From the NCBI RefSeq assembly GCF_003330725.1, contig NZ_CP030840.1, positions 6,566,116 through 6,630,115 on the forward strand: 64,000 nucleotides of DNA. Reading direction: 5' to 3'. This document shows positions 33,892 through 42,714 of this stretch, one piece after another. Every line of letters starts with the position of its first letter. Positions within the stretch are counted from its first letter, which is position 1. A program made the translations under genes and the position numbers. Source of the DNA: Acidisarcina polymorpha (GTDB lineage: Bacteria > Acidobacteriota > Terriglobia > Terriglobales > Acidobacteriaceae). The notes under the pieces were generated by a model, which saw nothing but the letters and a program-made list of their open reading frames with translations, ran no database searches and had not been told where the DNA came from.

Positions 33892-34798
33892 ATGTGCCAT
33901 TCATTCGTTGAAGTGAAGCGCCTAATCCAGCGCTTCGATGGATCAGTAGCGTTTGTAATCAACCTCTCTGGCGGGAAGGACTCGAATCGCATGCTCGGCT
34001 TTGTGCGCGAATGTTTTCCAGGAGCAACCATATTAGCCGTGATGGCGACACTGATTTTGAACACCAGGGTCCCATTTCAGCTCCGGACTTCGCACGGGAT
34101 CGGTGCGCAGAGTTCGGTGTTCCGTTTACCGTCGTGCGCAATCCTCGCCGCAACTACCTCCAGATGATCGAGCAGCTTGGGATGTTCCCCTCCGCTCAAT
34201 ATCGGCAGTGTACGTCCGATCTGAAGCGTGGACCGATTGAGAAATACGTCAGAACTCTGCCATGCCGACTGATCTTCAACTGCATGGGGATGCGTTCGGA
34301 AGAGTCTCCACCCCGCGCAAAGCTCCAGCCACTTTTACTCAACTCTTCACTGACCACGAAGTCGCGAGCGGTCTATAACTGGTTTCCGATCTTCGAGCTG
34401 TCCGTTGCCGATGTGCTGACCGGGCACTGGGAGCATCGCATTCCTCTCCACCGGTTTTCGTTCCCGAGTATCACGAGGACGGTACGGACGGCGGCTACCT
34501 GCGCCGCCTCTCGTGCAGGTTGTGCATTTTCTCGACGGACGCTGACCTGCTCTCTATACGACAGCATGTTCCAGAAGCCTTCCATGCTGTCTCTGAATTG
34601 GAGCAGAAGATCGGCTTTACGATGCGTTCGACCGGCAGCCTCGTGCAGATCATAGACGCGGCACATTCAATCCCCACATTTTCGAGCTACCTGCTCTCCC
34701 CACTTCCACTCAACTGCGGACCGGCCCTTATGGCTGGTTTGCCCCAACACGTCTCAGGAGGACAGTCCGATGTTGATGCTGTATCTTTTCAAGGTTGA
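33892..34798 (+). pseudogene. PAPS reductase/PP-loop family gene, two frameshifts
   Basis: The N-terminus carries the PP-loop SGGKDS of adenosine-phosphosulfate-reductase-like proteins (residues about 24-29 from ATG 33892, with GGAGG at good spacing). One base is missing near 34046; after it the frame reads ADTDFEHQGPISAPDFARDR. YRQCTSDLKRGPIEKY with a conserved Cys follows. A second base is missing near 34451, after which GGYLRRLSCRLCIFSTDADL continues to the stop at 34798. Together the frames make a PP-loop ATPase of about 300 aa. Related proteins on mobile elements act in DNA phosphorothioation (DndC) or in unknown roles. No other Dnd genes are seen here. Either decayed or affected by sequence errors. 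Confidence 0.75.
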
Positions 34799-35213
34799 GG
34801 TATTTGATCTCGGCCTCAACTACACCTATTCAACGGACAGTGTGCTCATCGCTGACACGCACGAAGATCGGAGCGAACTTCTCCGGTCCCAGTTCGGCGA
34901 GCACAGCCGAAGCGTTATGAAGCGCTCCGTGCTGCTGGGAGCGCGCGCCTTGACGTGCACGGAAGTCCATCTGCTTGAGTCGGCGATCGAAACAGACAAC
35001 GACGTTTGGCAGATAACGCGCGTACGAACAGACTTCCGCGCGCGGCAGGTGCGCCACCTGCCGCGCCTGCAAAACGAAGTTGAGATGTACGAACTGATGG
35101 AACGTTCCCCGGGACGTCATGACGTTTATCTGCTCACGGCGGACCAGTACATCCACAGCACCTGCTTTTCCCGGAGAGGTTCATCCGCAGCCAGACTTCC
35201 GGCGGCGGCATGA
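34770..35213 (+). CDS. Hypothetical protein
   Basis: A 147-aa protein with AGGAGGA 7 nt before ATG 34770. The start lies inside the tail of the PAPS-reductase-like pseudogene. It reads as alpha+beta (VFDLGLNYTYSTDSVLIADT; GRHDVYLLTADQYIHSTCF), with a basic middle and C-terminus. No family is recognised. Confidence 0.6.
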   Translation: MLMLYLFKVEVFDLGLNYTYSTDSVLIADTHEDRSELLRSQFGEHSRSVMKRSVLLGARALTCTEVHLLESAIETDNDVWQITRVRTDFRARQVRHLPRLQNEVEMYELMERSPGRHDVYLLTADQYIHSTCFSRRGSSAARLPAAA

Positions 35214-35279
35214 ACCTCGAGTCAGTCCCCACCTAGGTTGCACTGTAGCGTCGCACTTCCACCCAAACAAGGAGTTCCA

Positions 35280-35756
35280 ATGTCGTCTCTTCCGTCGTCC
35301 ATGGCGGAGGCAACGCCGCGCCGTGCCCCCACTCTCTTCTCGTACTTTCTCACCCGAATGGTCATCGCCGTCACGCTGATGGGGGTCGATATCTTCGTCT
35401 TCCTGAAGTCCGCCGTCGAAGGTCTCCGCAACAGCATCGGCATGCCGCTCCTGCATCGGCTGATCGTCGCAGCAGTGGTCGGCACTGCCCTCACGTTGGC
35501 CAACGTCTGGTACAAGACGCTGCGCTATCGCCAGCCCAACAAACCAACTCCCGCAACCCGTTCCTCTAGAAAGGAGAGAACTCATGACCCGCAGCCTCGG
35601 AAAGATGTCCGCACACCCGCTCATGGATTGGCGCGACCAAGCCAAAGAGTCCGTCGACCAGGACGTACAAGCCTTCCTCCAATTGGGAGAAGCCATCGCC
35701 ACCCGATGGATCCAAACGCAAAAGGGCGTCATGCTCCTGCAGATGGTTCCGGGTGA
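35280..35756 (+). CDS. Small membrane protein, possibly with a lost stop codon
   Basis: A 158-aa frame from ATG 35280. Residues 1-95 look genuine: two hydrophobic helices (TRMVIAVTLMGVDIFVFLK and HRLIVAAVVGTALTLANVWY). The last ~60 residues are Arg/Pro-rich low complexity and run antiphase through the well-supported gene that starts at 35584. The natural end was probably near 35575, just before that gene's ribosome site, and the stop was lost by mutation or a base error. No family is recognised. Confidence 0.5.
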   Translation: MSSLPSSMAEATPRRAPTLFSYFLTRMVIAVTLMGVDIFVFLKSAVEGLRNSIGMPLLHRLIVAAVVGTALTLANVWYKTLRYRQPNKPTPATRSSRKERTHDPQPRKDVRTPAHGLARPSQRVRRPGRTSLPPIGRSHRHPMDPNAKGRHAPADGSG

Positions 35757-35943
35757 CATCACCTCGGGCGCCATCTATGTGCTCGATCGTATCCGTCAGG
35801 TTTGGTACATGCTTTCGTTCGAAGCCTGCGAGTGCGAGTTCACCAGAGAGAAGTTTGATCGCGCTTACTGCGAATACAAGCTCTTCCATTATGTCGACCA
35901 GCCCGGTCTTCTGCTGAACCCGGCTCTGGTCGGCCAGGCGTAG
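35584..35943 (+). CDS. Hypothetical protein
   Basis: A 119-aa soluble, mainly helical protein with AAAGGAGAG before ATG 35584. It includes WRDQAKESVDQDVQAFLQLG and LQMVPGDITSGAIYVLDRIR. No family or catalytic motif is recognised. It overlaps the end of the preceding membrane protein frame, which is probably a readthrough. Confidence 0.65.
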   Translation: MTRSLGKMSAHPLMDWRDQAKESVDQDVQAFLQLGEAIATRWIQTQKGVMLLQMVPGDITSGAIYVLDRIRQVWYMLSFEACECEFTREKFDRAYCEYKLFHYVDQPGLLLNPALVGQA

Positions 35944-36021
35944 CTTCAGCCCCCTCCCGGTTCCATCCACGCACAACAACTCACCAGTGCTAACTCACCT
36001 TCTTTCTAAGGAGAAGCCGCC

Positions 36022-36189
36022 ATGCGTCTGTCCGCCGGTCGTATCCGCAGCATCAATCGCTGTCTCGCTTACCACGGGAGCATCATCTGCAGTGGTTCCG
36101 ATTTCCCCGTCCGCCGTCCGATCGAGCTTCCGAAACCAGCGTCTCCAACCCTCAAGATTGTCGCCGTCCCGAAGCAGAAGGCCGCGTAA
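36022..36189 (+). CDS. Small basic protein, 55 aa
   Basis: A short frame from ATG 36022 to TAA 36189 with a strong ribosome site (CTAAGGAGAAG, 6 nt spacing). The product is basic (MRLSAGRIRSINRCLAYHGS, ending in VAVPKQKAA). The good ribosome site and position in a run of closely packed genes support it, but no homologue family is known to me. Confidence 0.5.
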   Translation: MRLSAGRIRSINRCLAYHGSIICSGSDFPVRRPIELPKPASPTLKIVAVPKQKAA

Positions 36190-36321
36190 CCATCCACTAT
36201 CAACCGGAATCGGCGAGCAAGTGCGTCCGCATTCGCACTGGGCTCGCCGTTTCCTTGAGAGATTTGACCGAGTTTTGGAGCCGGGATACAAAGTGCCCAA
36301 TTGAAGGAAAGGAGCTCTGCC

Positions 36322-37287
36322 GTGTACGCGAAATTCTCCGTCAGCCGGGACACAGCAAACAACTTCATCCGGCTCTTCGTCAACCGCCGTGCCTTCGGTA
36401 TGCAGGCACACAAACCTCTTCCGAATGGCAAGGTTCCTTACTTTCTGGCAAAGGACTGGACCACCAAAGAACCGAAACCACTTGATAGTGACGTCGTCCG
36501 CATGCACCTAAACGGCGACGTGACCATCAACCTGTTCGCGATCAACCCCGAGACCCAGCGGTGCAAGTGGGTCGCGATTGATGGTGACTTCGACGGAGCA
36601 GTCGAGGCTCTGTTCAAACTTCAATGGGAGTTGAAACAGGACGGTGTTGAAGCGGCCATCGAGCAGTCGCGCCGGGGAGGGCATCTCTGGATCTTCGCGG
36701 AGACGCCTCTACTAGCCTCCGAGTGCCGTATCTATATCTACAATCTCGCTCTACGCCTTGGGGTACCGATTGTTGGCGGCGGTCTCAAGCAAGGGATCGA
36801 AGTCTTCCCCAAGCAGGATCGGCTGGAAGATGGGGAGTTCGGGAATGCGATCCGCGCTCCACTCGGAGTGCACCGTAAGACCAATAGGCGGTATTGGTTC
36901 TATGAGGCGCCGACCGAACCAGAGACTCAACTGGCGTATCTCAACGGCATGAAGAAGCTAACGGAGGCTGAACTCCATACCTTCATTCAGGGAATGTCAC
37001 TGCCAGAGAACTATAGACCTGCTGTAAGGGAGCCCTACGTTCCGGGTCCAGTTCGCCATGGCCAGACGGAATTCCGAATCCTTGACTATGTGAGACCCAA
37101 ATCGAAGCACAGTCGCAACTGGTGGGCTCCATGCCCGTCATGCAGGCAGGCGGGCAGAGACAAATCGGGTGACAACCTAGCAATCCAGGTCGCCAATCCA
37201 CGTTTCTACAAGTGCTGGGCCGGCTGTAGCGCGGACGATATCCGCGCCGCGCTCGGTCAGCCGATTCGCAAGAAGCAGATGGCATAG
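36322..37287 (+). CDS. Archaeo-eukaryotic primase-like protein (TOTE-type) with zinc finger
   Basis: A 321-aa protein; GTG 36322 has AAAGGAG 8 nt upstream. The AEP catalytic core shows motif I IDGDFD with Asp87 and Asp89, motif II SRRGGHLW with His121, and motif III GIEVFPKQ with Glu160, followed by GNAIRAPLGVHRKTNRR. This matches the primase domain of TOTE conflict-system proteins and plasmid AEP primases. The C-terminus holds a CHC2/Cys4-like zinc finger: Cys271, Cys274, Cys298 and Cys302. It should synthesise primers on ssDNA or act as a polymerase during transfer or replication of the element. The neighbouring SSB and Rad52-like genes fit this. Confidence 0.82.
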   Translation: MYAKFSVSRDTANNFIRLFVNRRAFGMQAHKPLPNGKVPYFLAKDWTTKEPKPLDSDVVRMHLNGDVTINLFAINPETQRCKWVAIDGDFDGAVEALFKLQWELKQDGVEAAIEQSRRGGHLWIFAETPLLASECRIYIYNLALRLGVPIVGGGLKQGIEVFPKQDRLEDGEFGNAIRAPLGVHRKTNRRYWFYEAPTEPETQLAYLNGMKKLTEAELHTFIQGMSLPENYRPAVREPYVPGPVRHGQTEFRILDYVRPKSKHSRNWWAPCPSCRQAGRDKSGDNLAIQVANPRFYKCWAGCSADDIRAALGQPIRKKQMA

Positions 37288-37302
37288 AGAGGTCGATGAC
37301 TG

Positions 37303-37968
37303 ATGAAGACGAACACGCAGAATCATTCGTACAACCAAAAGGCATCGTCCTCGCCCTTCCTCCAGTACGGCATCCCACTTGGACGATCTGCTCTTCGGGC
37401 TCTGGACAACCGCGGGATCTACTGCCAGACTTCGATCTCCAAAGAGCACCAGCATCTCGCAAAGAGGTACGTGCTCCGTGGTGTCGAATCTGGAGGCGCC
37501 GTATCAGATATGGGCCGCTATTGCGCCTACCTCGATGGGGATGGTGCTCCCATACAGTGGTTGCAGCCGATCGACTCGATCTCGGGGAACGGTCGCCACG
37601 CAGTTGTTGTGGCCCCGGAGCTTGTGCGAATTGATATGTTCCGCATCGGGCGAACATACGAACTCGCCATAACCCGACATCTGCTCGAGTCAGAGCAGGG
37701 GCATGCGAAACCTAGGATGACGTCCACTCTGCTCTTCCGTGGTCGCGACGGAACAATCTCCTTTGACCTCTGGGCGCCAGAGAGTCGTTCGATCCGCGGG
37801 ACGATTACACCCTCCTTCTATTCGGAGGCCGGTGAACTTCGTGACATACCCCACTCCTTTGAGGCAGCAGTGAAGAACGTGACAGCGGCTTTGAACTGTC
37901 TGGCTTGCAAGCACGTCCATGTAGCCGTTGCAAGAAGTACGCCAAGTAACCTTCTGGCGTCAGCTTAA
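37303..37968 (+). CDS. Hypothetical protein downstream of the primase
   Basis: A 221-aa protein starting 15 bp after the primase stop. It is beta-rich (HAVVVAPELVRIDMFRIGRT; TSTLLFRGRDGTISFDLW) and ends with a CLACKHVHVAV segment. It may belong to the same transcription unit as the primase. No family is recognised. Confidence 0.6.
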   Translation: MKTNTQNHSYNQKASSSPFLQYGIPLGRSALRALDNRGIYCQTSISKEHQHLAKRYVLRGVESGGAVSDMGRYCAYLDGDGAPIQWLQPIDSISGNGRHAVVVAPELVRIDMFRIGRTYELAITRHLLESEQGHAKPRMTSTLLFRGRDGTISFDLWAPESRSIRGTITPSFYSEAGELRDIPHSFEAAVKNVTAALNCLACKHVHVAVARSTPSNLLASA

Positions 37969-37991
37969 CTTTGAGCACACAAGGAGCAATA

Positions 37992-38288
37992 ATGTCTCAA
38001 CACATAATTCGGACTGTCGGCGGCAGTGGCATCGCCGTGACGGTCACTCTCGGCTATGATCGGCCACTCGACTTCGTCTTCTGCACCATTATGAATGCTC
38101 AGAACGAGCCAATTTACACCAATCTCGATGACGATGACGCTGGGACGCACCAGCAGGACATTGACTACTACCGGCCGATTCTCGCTCGACTTGGTATTGA
38201 GGTTCCAGAAGCGATGTTCGCTGAGGTTGAGTTTGATCAAGCGAATGTCGTTGCCAACCGATTCGTGGATCACACGGTTTCGCGATGA
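37992..38288 (+). CDS. Hypothetical small protein
   Basis: A 98-aa acidic protein. ATG 37992 has AAGGAG upstream and is preferred over an in-frame ATG at 37971. Strands alternate in the N-terminal half (RTVGGSGIAVTVTLGYDRP), and an acidic DDDDAG stretch lies in the middle. No family is recognised. Confidence 0.58.
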   Translation: MSQHIIRTVGGSGIAVTVTLGYDRPLDFVFCTIMNAQNEPIYTNLDDDDAGTHQQDIDYYRPILARLGIEVPEAMFAEVEFDQANVVANRFVDHTVSR

Positions 38289-38292
38289 TCGC

Positions 38293-38424
38293 GTGACATC
38301 CGAAGAACCTCTTTTGGATGACTTCCGAGGACTGGCGCCCTCGTGCGTCACACGGCTCTCTTTGTGCCGTGATTGCCCTCTGCGCGCTATCGATCCTGGA
38401 TCATCCCCCGCGCCAGCCGCTTAG
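38293..38424 (+). CDS. Possible 43-aa Cys-containing peptide
   Basis: A GTG-initiated frame with three Cys (APSCVTRLSLCRDCPLRA). It has no clear ribosome site and may be chance. Nothing else is seen in the 250-bp gap before ssb. Confidence 0.2.
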   Translation: MTSEEPLLDDFRGLAPSCVTRLSLCRDCPLRAIDPGSSPAPAA

Positions 38425-38538
38425 GCCGGAAACGTAAGGGCTCGGCCAAAGAGAACGGCCGGGAATCTCCACAAGCCCTTTAAGTTCTCATTCCTGAACT
38501 CATCCTCATGTCTTCAACAACGCACACAAGGAGGTGCC

Positions 38539-38979
38539 ATGGCAAAGTGTGTCAATAAGGTCATACTGCTCGGCAACGTCGGTAAATCACCCGAGATTCG
38601 CAACACTCGGAGTGGCATCGTAGCGGAGTTGTCACTTGCTACCAATGAACGACGTCCCGATGGCCATGGCGGTTGGCAGGACCATACCGAATGGCACTCT
38701 CTCGTTGCATTCGGGCGTGCTGCCGAGATCATCAGTGAATACGTGCGCATCGGAAACCCACTCTTTATAGAAGGCAAACTCCGTACGAAATCCTGGGATG
38801 ACACGAACGCTGGGGTGAAGCGGTATTGGACCAGGGTCGTGGTCCTGAATATCGTTCTGCTCTCGAGCGGCGACCGCCATTCCTCCCGCGAGAAGTACCA
38901 GGAAGAGATGGGCGATGCTGCGTCTCCGTATGCCTATATTCCCGATACACAAATCACTGCGGACGAAATTCCATTCTGA
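38539..38979 (+). CDS. ssb: Single-stranded DNA-binding protein
   Basis: A 146-aa OB-fold protein with AAGGAGG upstream. It begins with CVNKVILLGNVGKSPEIRNT, includes VAELSLATNERR, DHTEWHSLVAFGRAAEI and GNPLFIEGKLRTKSWDD, all typical of bacterial SSB. The acidic tail ends in ADEIPF, the canonical site for binding partner proteins. It should coat the single strands made during conjugation and replication of the element. It is an accessory copy; a chromosomal ssb is expected elsewhere. Confidence 0.96.
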   Translation: MAKCVNKVILLGNVGKSPEIRNTRSGIVAELSLATNERRPDGHGGWQDHTEWHSLVAFGRAAEIISEYVRIGNPLFIEGKLRTKSWDDTNAGVKRYWTRVVVLNIVLLSSGDRHSSREKYQEEMGDAASPYAYIPDTQITADEIPF

Positions 38980-39025
38980 CTAAATGCGGCCGAAGAAACC
39001 AGACCTGAAATTGAAAGGAGGTCAC

Positions 39026-39902
39026 ATGCCCACCACAAGGAAGTTCTCCGTAGAGGAGCAACGGAAGCTTTTCGCTCTGCTCGAGACCCCGTTCTCACCG
39101 TCCGAAGTCAAATGGCGGGTTGTCCGCAGAGGCCAGCGGGGCCGCCGCGGCAAGGTTCTCCCTTACGCGGACCCTCGGGCTTACACGGATCGCCTGAATC
39201 AACTCTTCACCCCTTCTGGGTGGTCGCGCACGTACGCTCTCGCCGCAGTCCCTAATGTCGTCAGGAGAATTGATGGGCGCGAGGTAGTCACGGGAAAAGT
39301 TCTCATAAACTGTGTCTTGACCATTCATCGGCTTGGGAGCCACACCGGTAATGGTGAGGAGTGGGCGGACAGCTCTATGGCTGTCACTTCGGCGGAAGCG
39401 CAGGCTTTTAAAAGAGCATCCAGCTGTTTTGGTCTCGGTCGTTATCTTTATCGCATTTCCGAACGCTGGGTAGACATTGACCGTCTCGGTGTACCAAAGC
39501 GTCTGCCTGCCCTGCCCCTCTGGGCGCTGCCCCCGGATGTCGTCGTCGTACATGGGGCCGAGCCGAGAGGTCCGATTGACCAAGTCAACTGGAAAGATCG
39601 AGGCCTTTCGGAAGCAACTTGGAGTCGGCATATACACGGAAATTCTTTCCCGTGCAGGCTTCTCTCATGATGCTCGCCTCATCCCAAACGCGAACCGCCA
39701 GAAAGACTCCCTCAAGTGGATGGAAGCTGCCGCGCGAGGCTACGACCGGCTACGGCACCTCTCCACTGGTGAAGGAGCAGAGCACATGGACGCCCTTCTT
39801 CAGCACCTGAAACTGACAACCGTCCAGGAGTTACCGAGCCTTGACGCACTCCGCTTTGTGGTGGACACGCTCGAATCTGTTCTGCCGCAAGACGCTGCTT
39901 GA
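39026..39902 (+). pseudogene. Rad52/Rad22-like single-strand annealing protein, one frameshift
   Basis: The first frame from ATG 39026 (GAAAGGAGG upstream) carries the Rad52-like core: YADPRAYTDRLNQLFTPSGW, VTGKVLINCVLTIHRLGSHT, GEEWADSSMAVTSAEAQAFK and RASSCFGLGRYLYRI. It loses phase near 39570-39600, and the +1 frame continues with TGKIEAFRKQLGVGIYTEIL up to TAA/TGA at 39902. A single extra base would explain this. Such proteins anneal complementary strands and, with SSB next door, make a recombination pair as in phages. Whether the gene is dead or the base is a sequencing error cannot be told here; a functional frameshift site seems unlikely because no slippery run stands out. Confidence 0.75.
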
Positions 39903-39929
39903 CCACTTTCCAGCCATTTATACCAATCG

Positions 39930-39957
39930 GGGCGGCTCTGAGCCGCCCTCTCTTTTT
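39930..39957 (+). terminator. Rho-independent terminator after the Rad52-like gene
   Basis: GGCGGCT-CTG-AGCCGCC stem-loop followed by CTCTCTTTTT. It ends the ssb/Rad52-like unit. Confidence 0.85.
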
Positions 39958-39966
39958 GGAGGAATC

Positions 39967-40224
39967 ATGCCCAGAGGAAGGAACGTATCCATGCTCCGGA
40001 GGGAAGCCAATTTTGTCAGCATTCCCATGGAGATAGCCGTTTACTGCGAGAATTGTGAAACAGTGTCCAACTCTCGCAGCGTTCGCTGTGGAGTCTGCGG
40101 CAGCGAAACAATCCGAGGGCTCATTCTCCTGATCGATGGACCGCCTAATAACCCTGGACCTGGACCGGCCGCTCCGTCACTTATACTCCCAAACTTGGCA
40201 TTTGAACGGCTCGCCGCTGCCTAG
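39967..40224 (+). CDS. Small zinc-ribbon protein
   Basis: An 85-aa protein with GGAGG before ATG 39967. Two Cys pairs (CENC and CGVC, 14 residues apart) form a zinc ribbon. The tail is Pro-rich (GPPNNPGPGPAAPS). Unknown function; possibly nucleic-acid or protein binding. Confidence 0.6.
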   Translation: MPRGRNVSMLRREANFVSIPMEIAVYCENCETVSNSRSVRCGVCGSETIRGLILLIDGPPNNPGPGPAAPSLILPNLAFERLAAA

Positions 40225-40239
40225 CCACAGGGAGGATAG

Positions 40240-40691
40240 CCTGGCGTCATTGCTATTTCTGGAAGGGGGTAAATCGACCTACAATATCAACGTAGGTGTT
40301 GTTCAGGAGTCGAAGACTTTGACGACTGCTTCACAACAATACTGGGCTCAACGGCAGGCGGCACGTCCTTCTGATTGGGGCGACGAACCGGCTGAGTGCT
40401 ATCGATTCAGGGATACTTAGCCGCTTCTCGGAGCGACTGACGATTCCGCTCCCTGACCGCGAAGGTCAAATTCGCTTGCTTTCGATCTTCCTTGCTGGGA
40501 GGAAGTTGGATTTCCCGTTGAACAACGGTGCTGCCCTCCTCGCCGACCTAACTAAGGGGAAGGACCTCAGCGGACGTGATTTGAGGAACTGGATTGCTTC
40601 CGCGGAGCAAAGCGCGCTCGTTCGAGCGATGGAATGTGATGATCCAGAGCAATATGTCATTACGCTGGATGACTTTTTGTCGGTTTCTTGA
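40240..40691 (+). pseudogene. AAA+ ATPase C-terminal fragment
   Basis: Remnant of an FtsH/spastin-like AAA+ ATPase. The frame ending at 40691 reads LIGATNRLSAIDSGILSRFS (sensor 1 and arginine-finger region) and PLPDREGQIRLLSIFL. It ends with a lid helix region (KDLSGRDLRNWIASAEQSAL). Upstream pieces (NVGVVQESKTL; DCFTTILGSTAGGTS) lie in other frames, with shifts near 40320 and 40370. Walker A is absent, so the 5' end is lost. Confidence 0.65.
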
Positions 40692-40974
40692 GGCACAGTG
40701 CACTTTGCCCAATTGGCAAGCCTCGCCGTTGCCCCCGTCGCGGTCTGCTCTTCAATGAGCTGAACTCCCACTGAAATAAAGCATAAATTGGCTCTCAATA
40801 AAGCATATTTTGGCAGCGGCAGAGGGATGAGGTGGTTAGAATCGGCCGGCGAGCTCCGGGAATGCCGCCTTGCCTATGATGGAACGAGTTTCGCTGCGTG
40901 CCTCGGTCTGATCTCGCCAACCGAGGCTAATTCACTCATTCAAACAACATGCTTCGCCTTGATATGGTGGAAGC
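40692..40974. other. Intergenic, no gene seen
   Basis: About 280 bp between the AAA fragment and the DUF885 gene. GCATAAATTGGCTCTCAATAAAGCATATTTTGG (40779-40811) is AT-rich with a repeated AAAGCATA and could contain the promoter of the downstream gene. Confidence 0.4.
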
Positions 40975-42714
40975 ATGGACTTCTGTCGGACCGCCAAAGT
41001 AGCCCTGCTCGCAATCACCATCACTCCCACGAGCGGGCACTCACAGACAACGACCGCGATGCTAAACCAACTCGCTGATCGCTTTGTGGATCAGCAACTT
41101 CAATACGATCCGACTCTCACTTATACGAGCGGTCTGCCAACCCACGATCACAGCCGCTTTGCCGACCGAAGCCCCAAGGCGCTCTCGGTGCACGACCAGG
41201 AAGAGCGCGAGGATCTCAAAGCGCTTCTCACCTTGCCAATCGCTAGGTTGGCTCAACCAGACCGTGCGACCTATTCCAATCTGCGTGAGCGCCTGGAGTC
41301 CGACCTCCAACTCCGAGTATGCCGGACCGAACTTTGGGATGTGAACCACTTTGACGGCTGGCAGTCGGAGTTTGCTGAGGTAGCCGAAAGGCAGCCAGCG
41401 GGCTCTGCCGAAGAGCGGAAGCAGGCCCTACAGCGTTGGGGCAGCATGCCCCAATATTTAGATGTGGAGATTGCCAATTTAAGGCTTGGGCTTACGCAAG
41501 GCTACTCCGCGCCGCAGTCGGTCGTGCGCAGAGTGATACAGCAAATGGATGCTCTGGCGGTTGCGAACCCGGAGCAGTCGGTCTTCTACTCGCCTGCGAA
41601 ACGCAGTGGAGATGCTGCCTTTCAGAACGCATTCCGCCAGCTCATTCTGAACCAGATCAATCCAGCTTTGAAGTCTTACCGCGACTTTCTGCAGACGGAA
41701 TACCTTCCAAAGGCGAGGGAGGGCGTCGCAATCTCCGATCTGCCTAATGGGGCTGCCTGCTACCAAGCGTTTCTTCGCTCCAGTACCACCCTGGAGCGAA
41801 CGCCGCAGGAAATCTTCGACCTGGGTCAGAAGACCGTGCGCGAGAACGTAGCGGAGATTGAGAAAATCGGAGAGGCAAAGTATCAAAGCACAGACCTGCC
41901 TACCATCGTGGCAAAGATCAAAAGCAGTTCCGTGGAGCACTTCCAATCGAAAGACGACCTTCTTGGGTTCTCGCAGCAGTTGCTTCAACGGGCGAAGGAT
42001 GTGACCGCTAGGCAACTCATCACCCGGATGCCACAACAGGATGTTGTCATTCGGCCGCTCTCGGCCTTTGAAGAAGATGCAGGTGTTGGGTCTCGTTTTC
42101 AAGGACAGCCCGATTCCAGACAAGCGGCCGTTTTTCTGATCAGACTAGATGACTGGCATACCGAGACGCGGTCCGACGCTGAAATCAACACGGTACATGA
42201 AGCAGTGCCCGGACACTATCTACAAAAGGCCTTGGCACGTGAACTACAGCCACCTACGCGCTTGTCGAAGCTGATCGATAATGACGCGTACACGGAGGGT
42301 TGGGCACGGTATGCGGAGACTATGGGCGAAGAGGCCAAAATCTACGATACAGAGGATGCTGACGTGATGCGCAGATTGTGGCCGGCACGCGGCATGGTTG
42401 TCGACCCCGGCCTTCACGTGTTCCACTGGACACGGCAGCAGGCAGTGGACTATATAGTGTCTTCAGGCCACTTTTCTGCGGACGCGGCCAATGACTATGT
42501 TGACCGCATGGCGGTAATGCCCGGCCAGCTTACCTCCTACGATTCCGGCGGACTGGAGATCAAGGCCCTTCGTGCCGAGTCGCAGGAAAGGCTAGGGGCT
42601 CTCTTTGATCTGCGTCATTTTAATCAGGCAGTGCTAGAAGAGGGAGTTGTTCCTCTTGGAGAACTGCGTGCCCACCTCAAGGCTTGGATGGCCGACCAGC
42701 TGCTTCACAAATGA
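40975..42714 (+). CDS. DUF885 family metallopeptidase
   Basis: A 579-aa protein of the DUF885 family (predicted zinc peptidases). A short hydrophobic leader (VALLAITITPTSGHSQ) suggests export to the periplasm. Conserved parts are the zinc-like motif NTVHEAVPGHYLQ (HE-x3-GH) about two-thirds along, DNDAYTEGWARYAE with the downstream Glu, and GQLTSYDSGGLEIKALR near the end. Start chosen at ATG 40975; there is no strong ribosome site. Family members cleave unknown peptides. It is cargo relative to the transfer genes. Confidence 0.85.
   Translation: MDFCRTAKVALLAITITPTSGHSQTTTAMLNQLADRFVDQQLQYDPTLTYTSGLPTHDHSRFADRSPKALSVHDQEEREDLKALLTLPIARLAQPDRATYSNLRERLESDLQLRVCRTELWDVNHFDGWQSEFAEVAERQPAGSAEERKQALQRWGSMPQYLDVEIANLRLGLTQGYSAPQSVVRRVIQQMDALAVANPEQSVFYSPAKRSGDAAFQNAFRQLILNQINPALKSYRDFLQTEYLPKAREGVAISDLPNGAACYQAFLRSSTTLERTPQEIFDLGQKTVRENVAEIEKIGEAKYQSTDLPTIVAKIKSSSVEHFQSKDDLLGFSQQLLQRAKDVTARQLITRMPQQDVVIRPLSAFEEDAGVGSRFQGQPDSRQAAVFLIRLDDWHTETRSDAEINTVHEAVPGHYLQKALARELQPPTRLSKLIDNDAYTEGWARYAETMGEEAKIYDTEDADVMRRLWPARGMVVDPGLHVFHWTRQQAVDYIVSSGHFSADAANDYVDRMAVMPGQLTSYDSGGLEIKALRAESQERLGALFDLRHFNQAVLEEGVVPLGELRAHLKAWMADQLLHK

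Noticed and set aside
33892-34798. DndC-type DNA phosphorothioation system
   Set aside because: Only one PP-loop gene, broken by two shifts, is present, with no DndA, B, D or E partner nearby.
39026-39902. Programmed +1 frameshift in the Rad52-like gene
   Set aside because: No slippery run or in-frame stop signal typical of programmed shifting is seen at the join, and several neighbouring genes carry ordinary indels.
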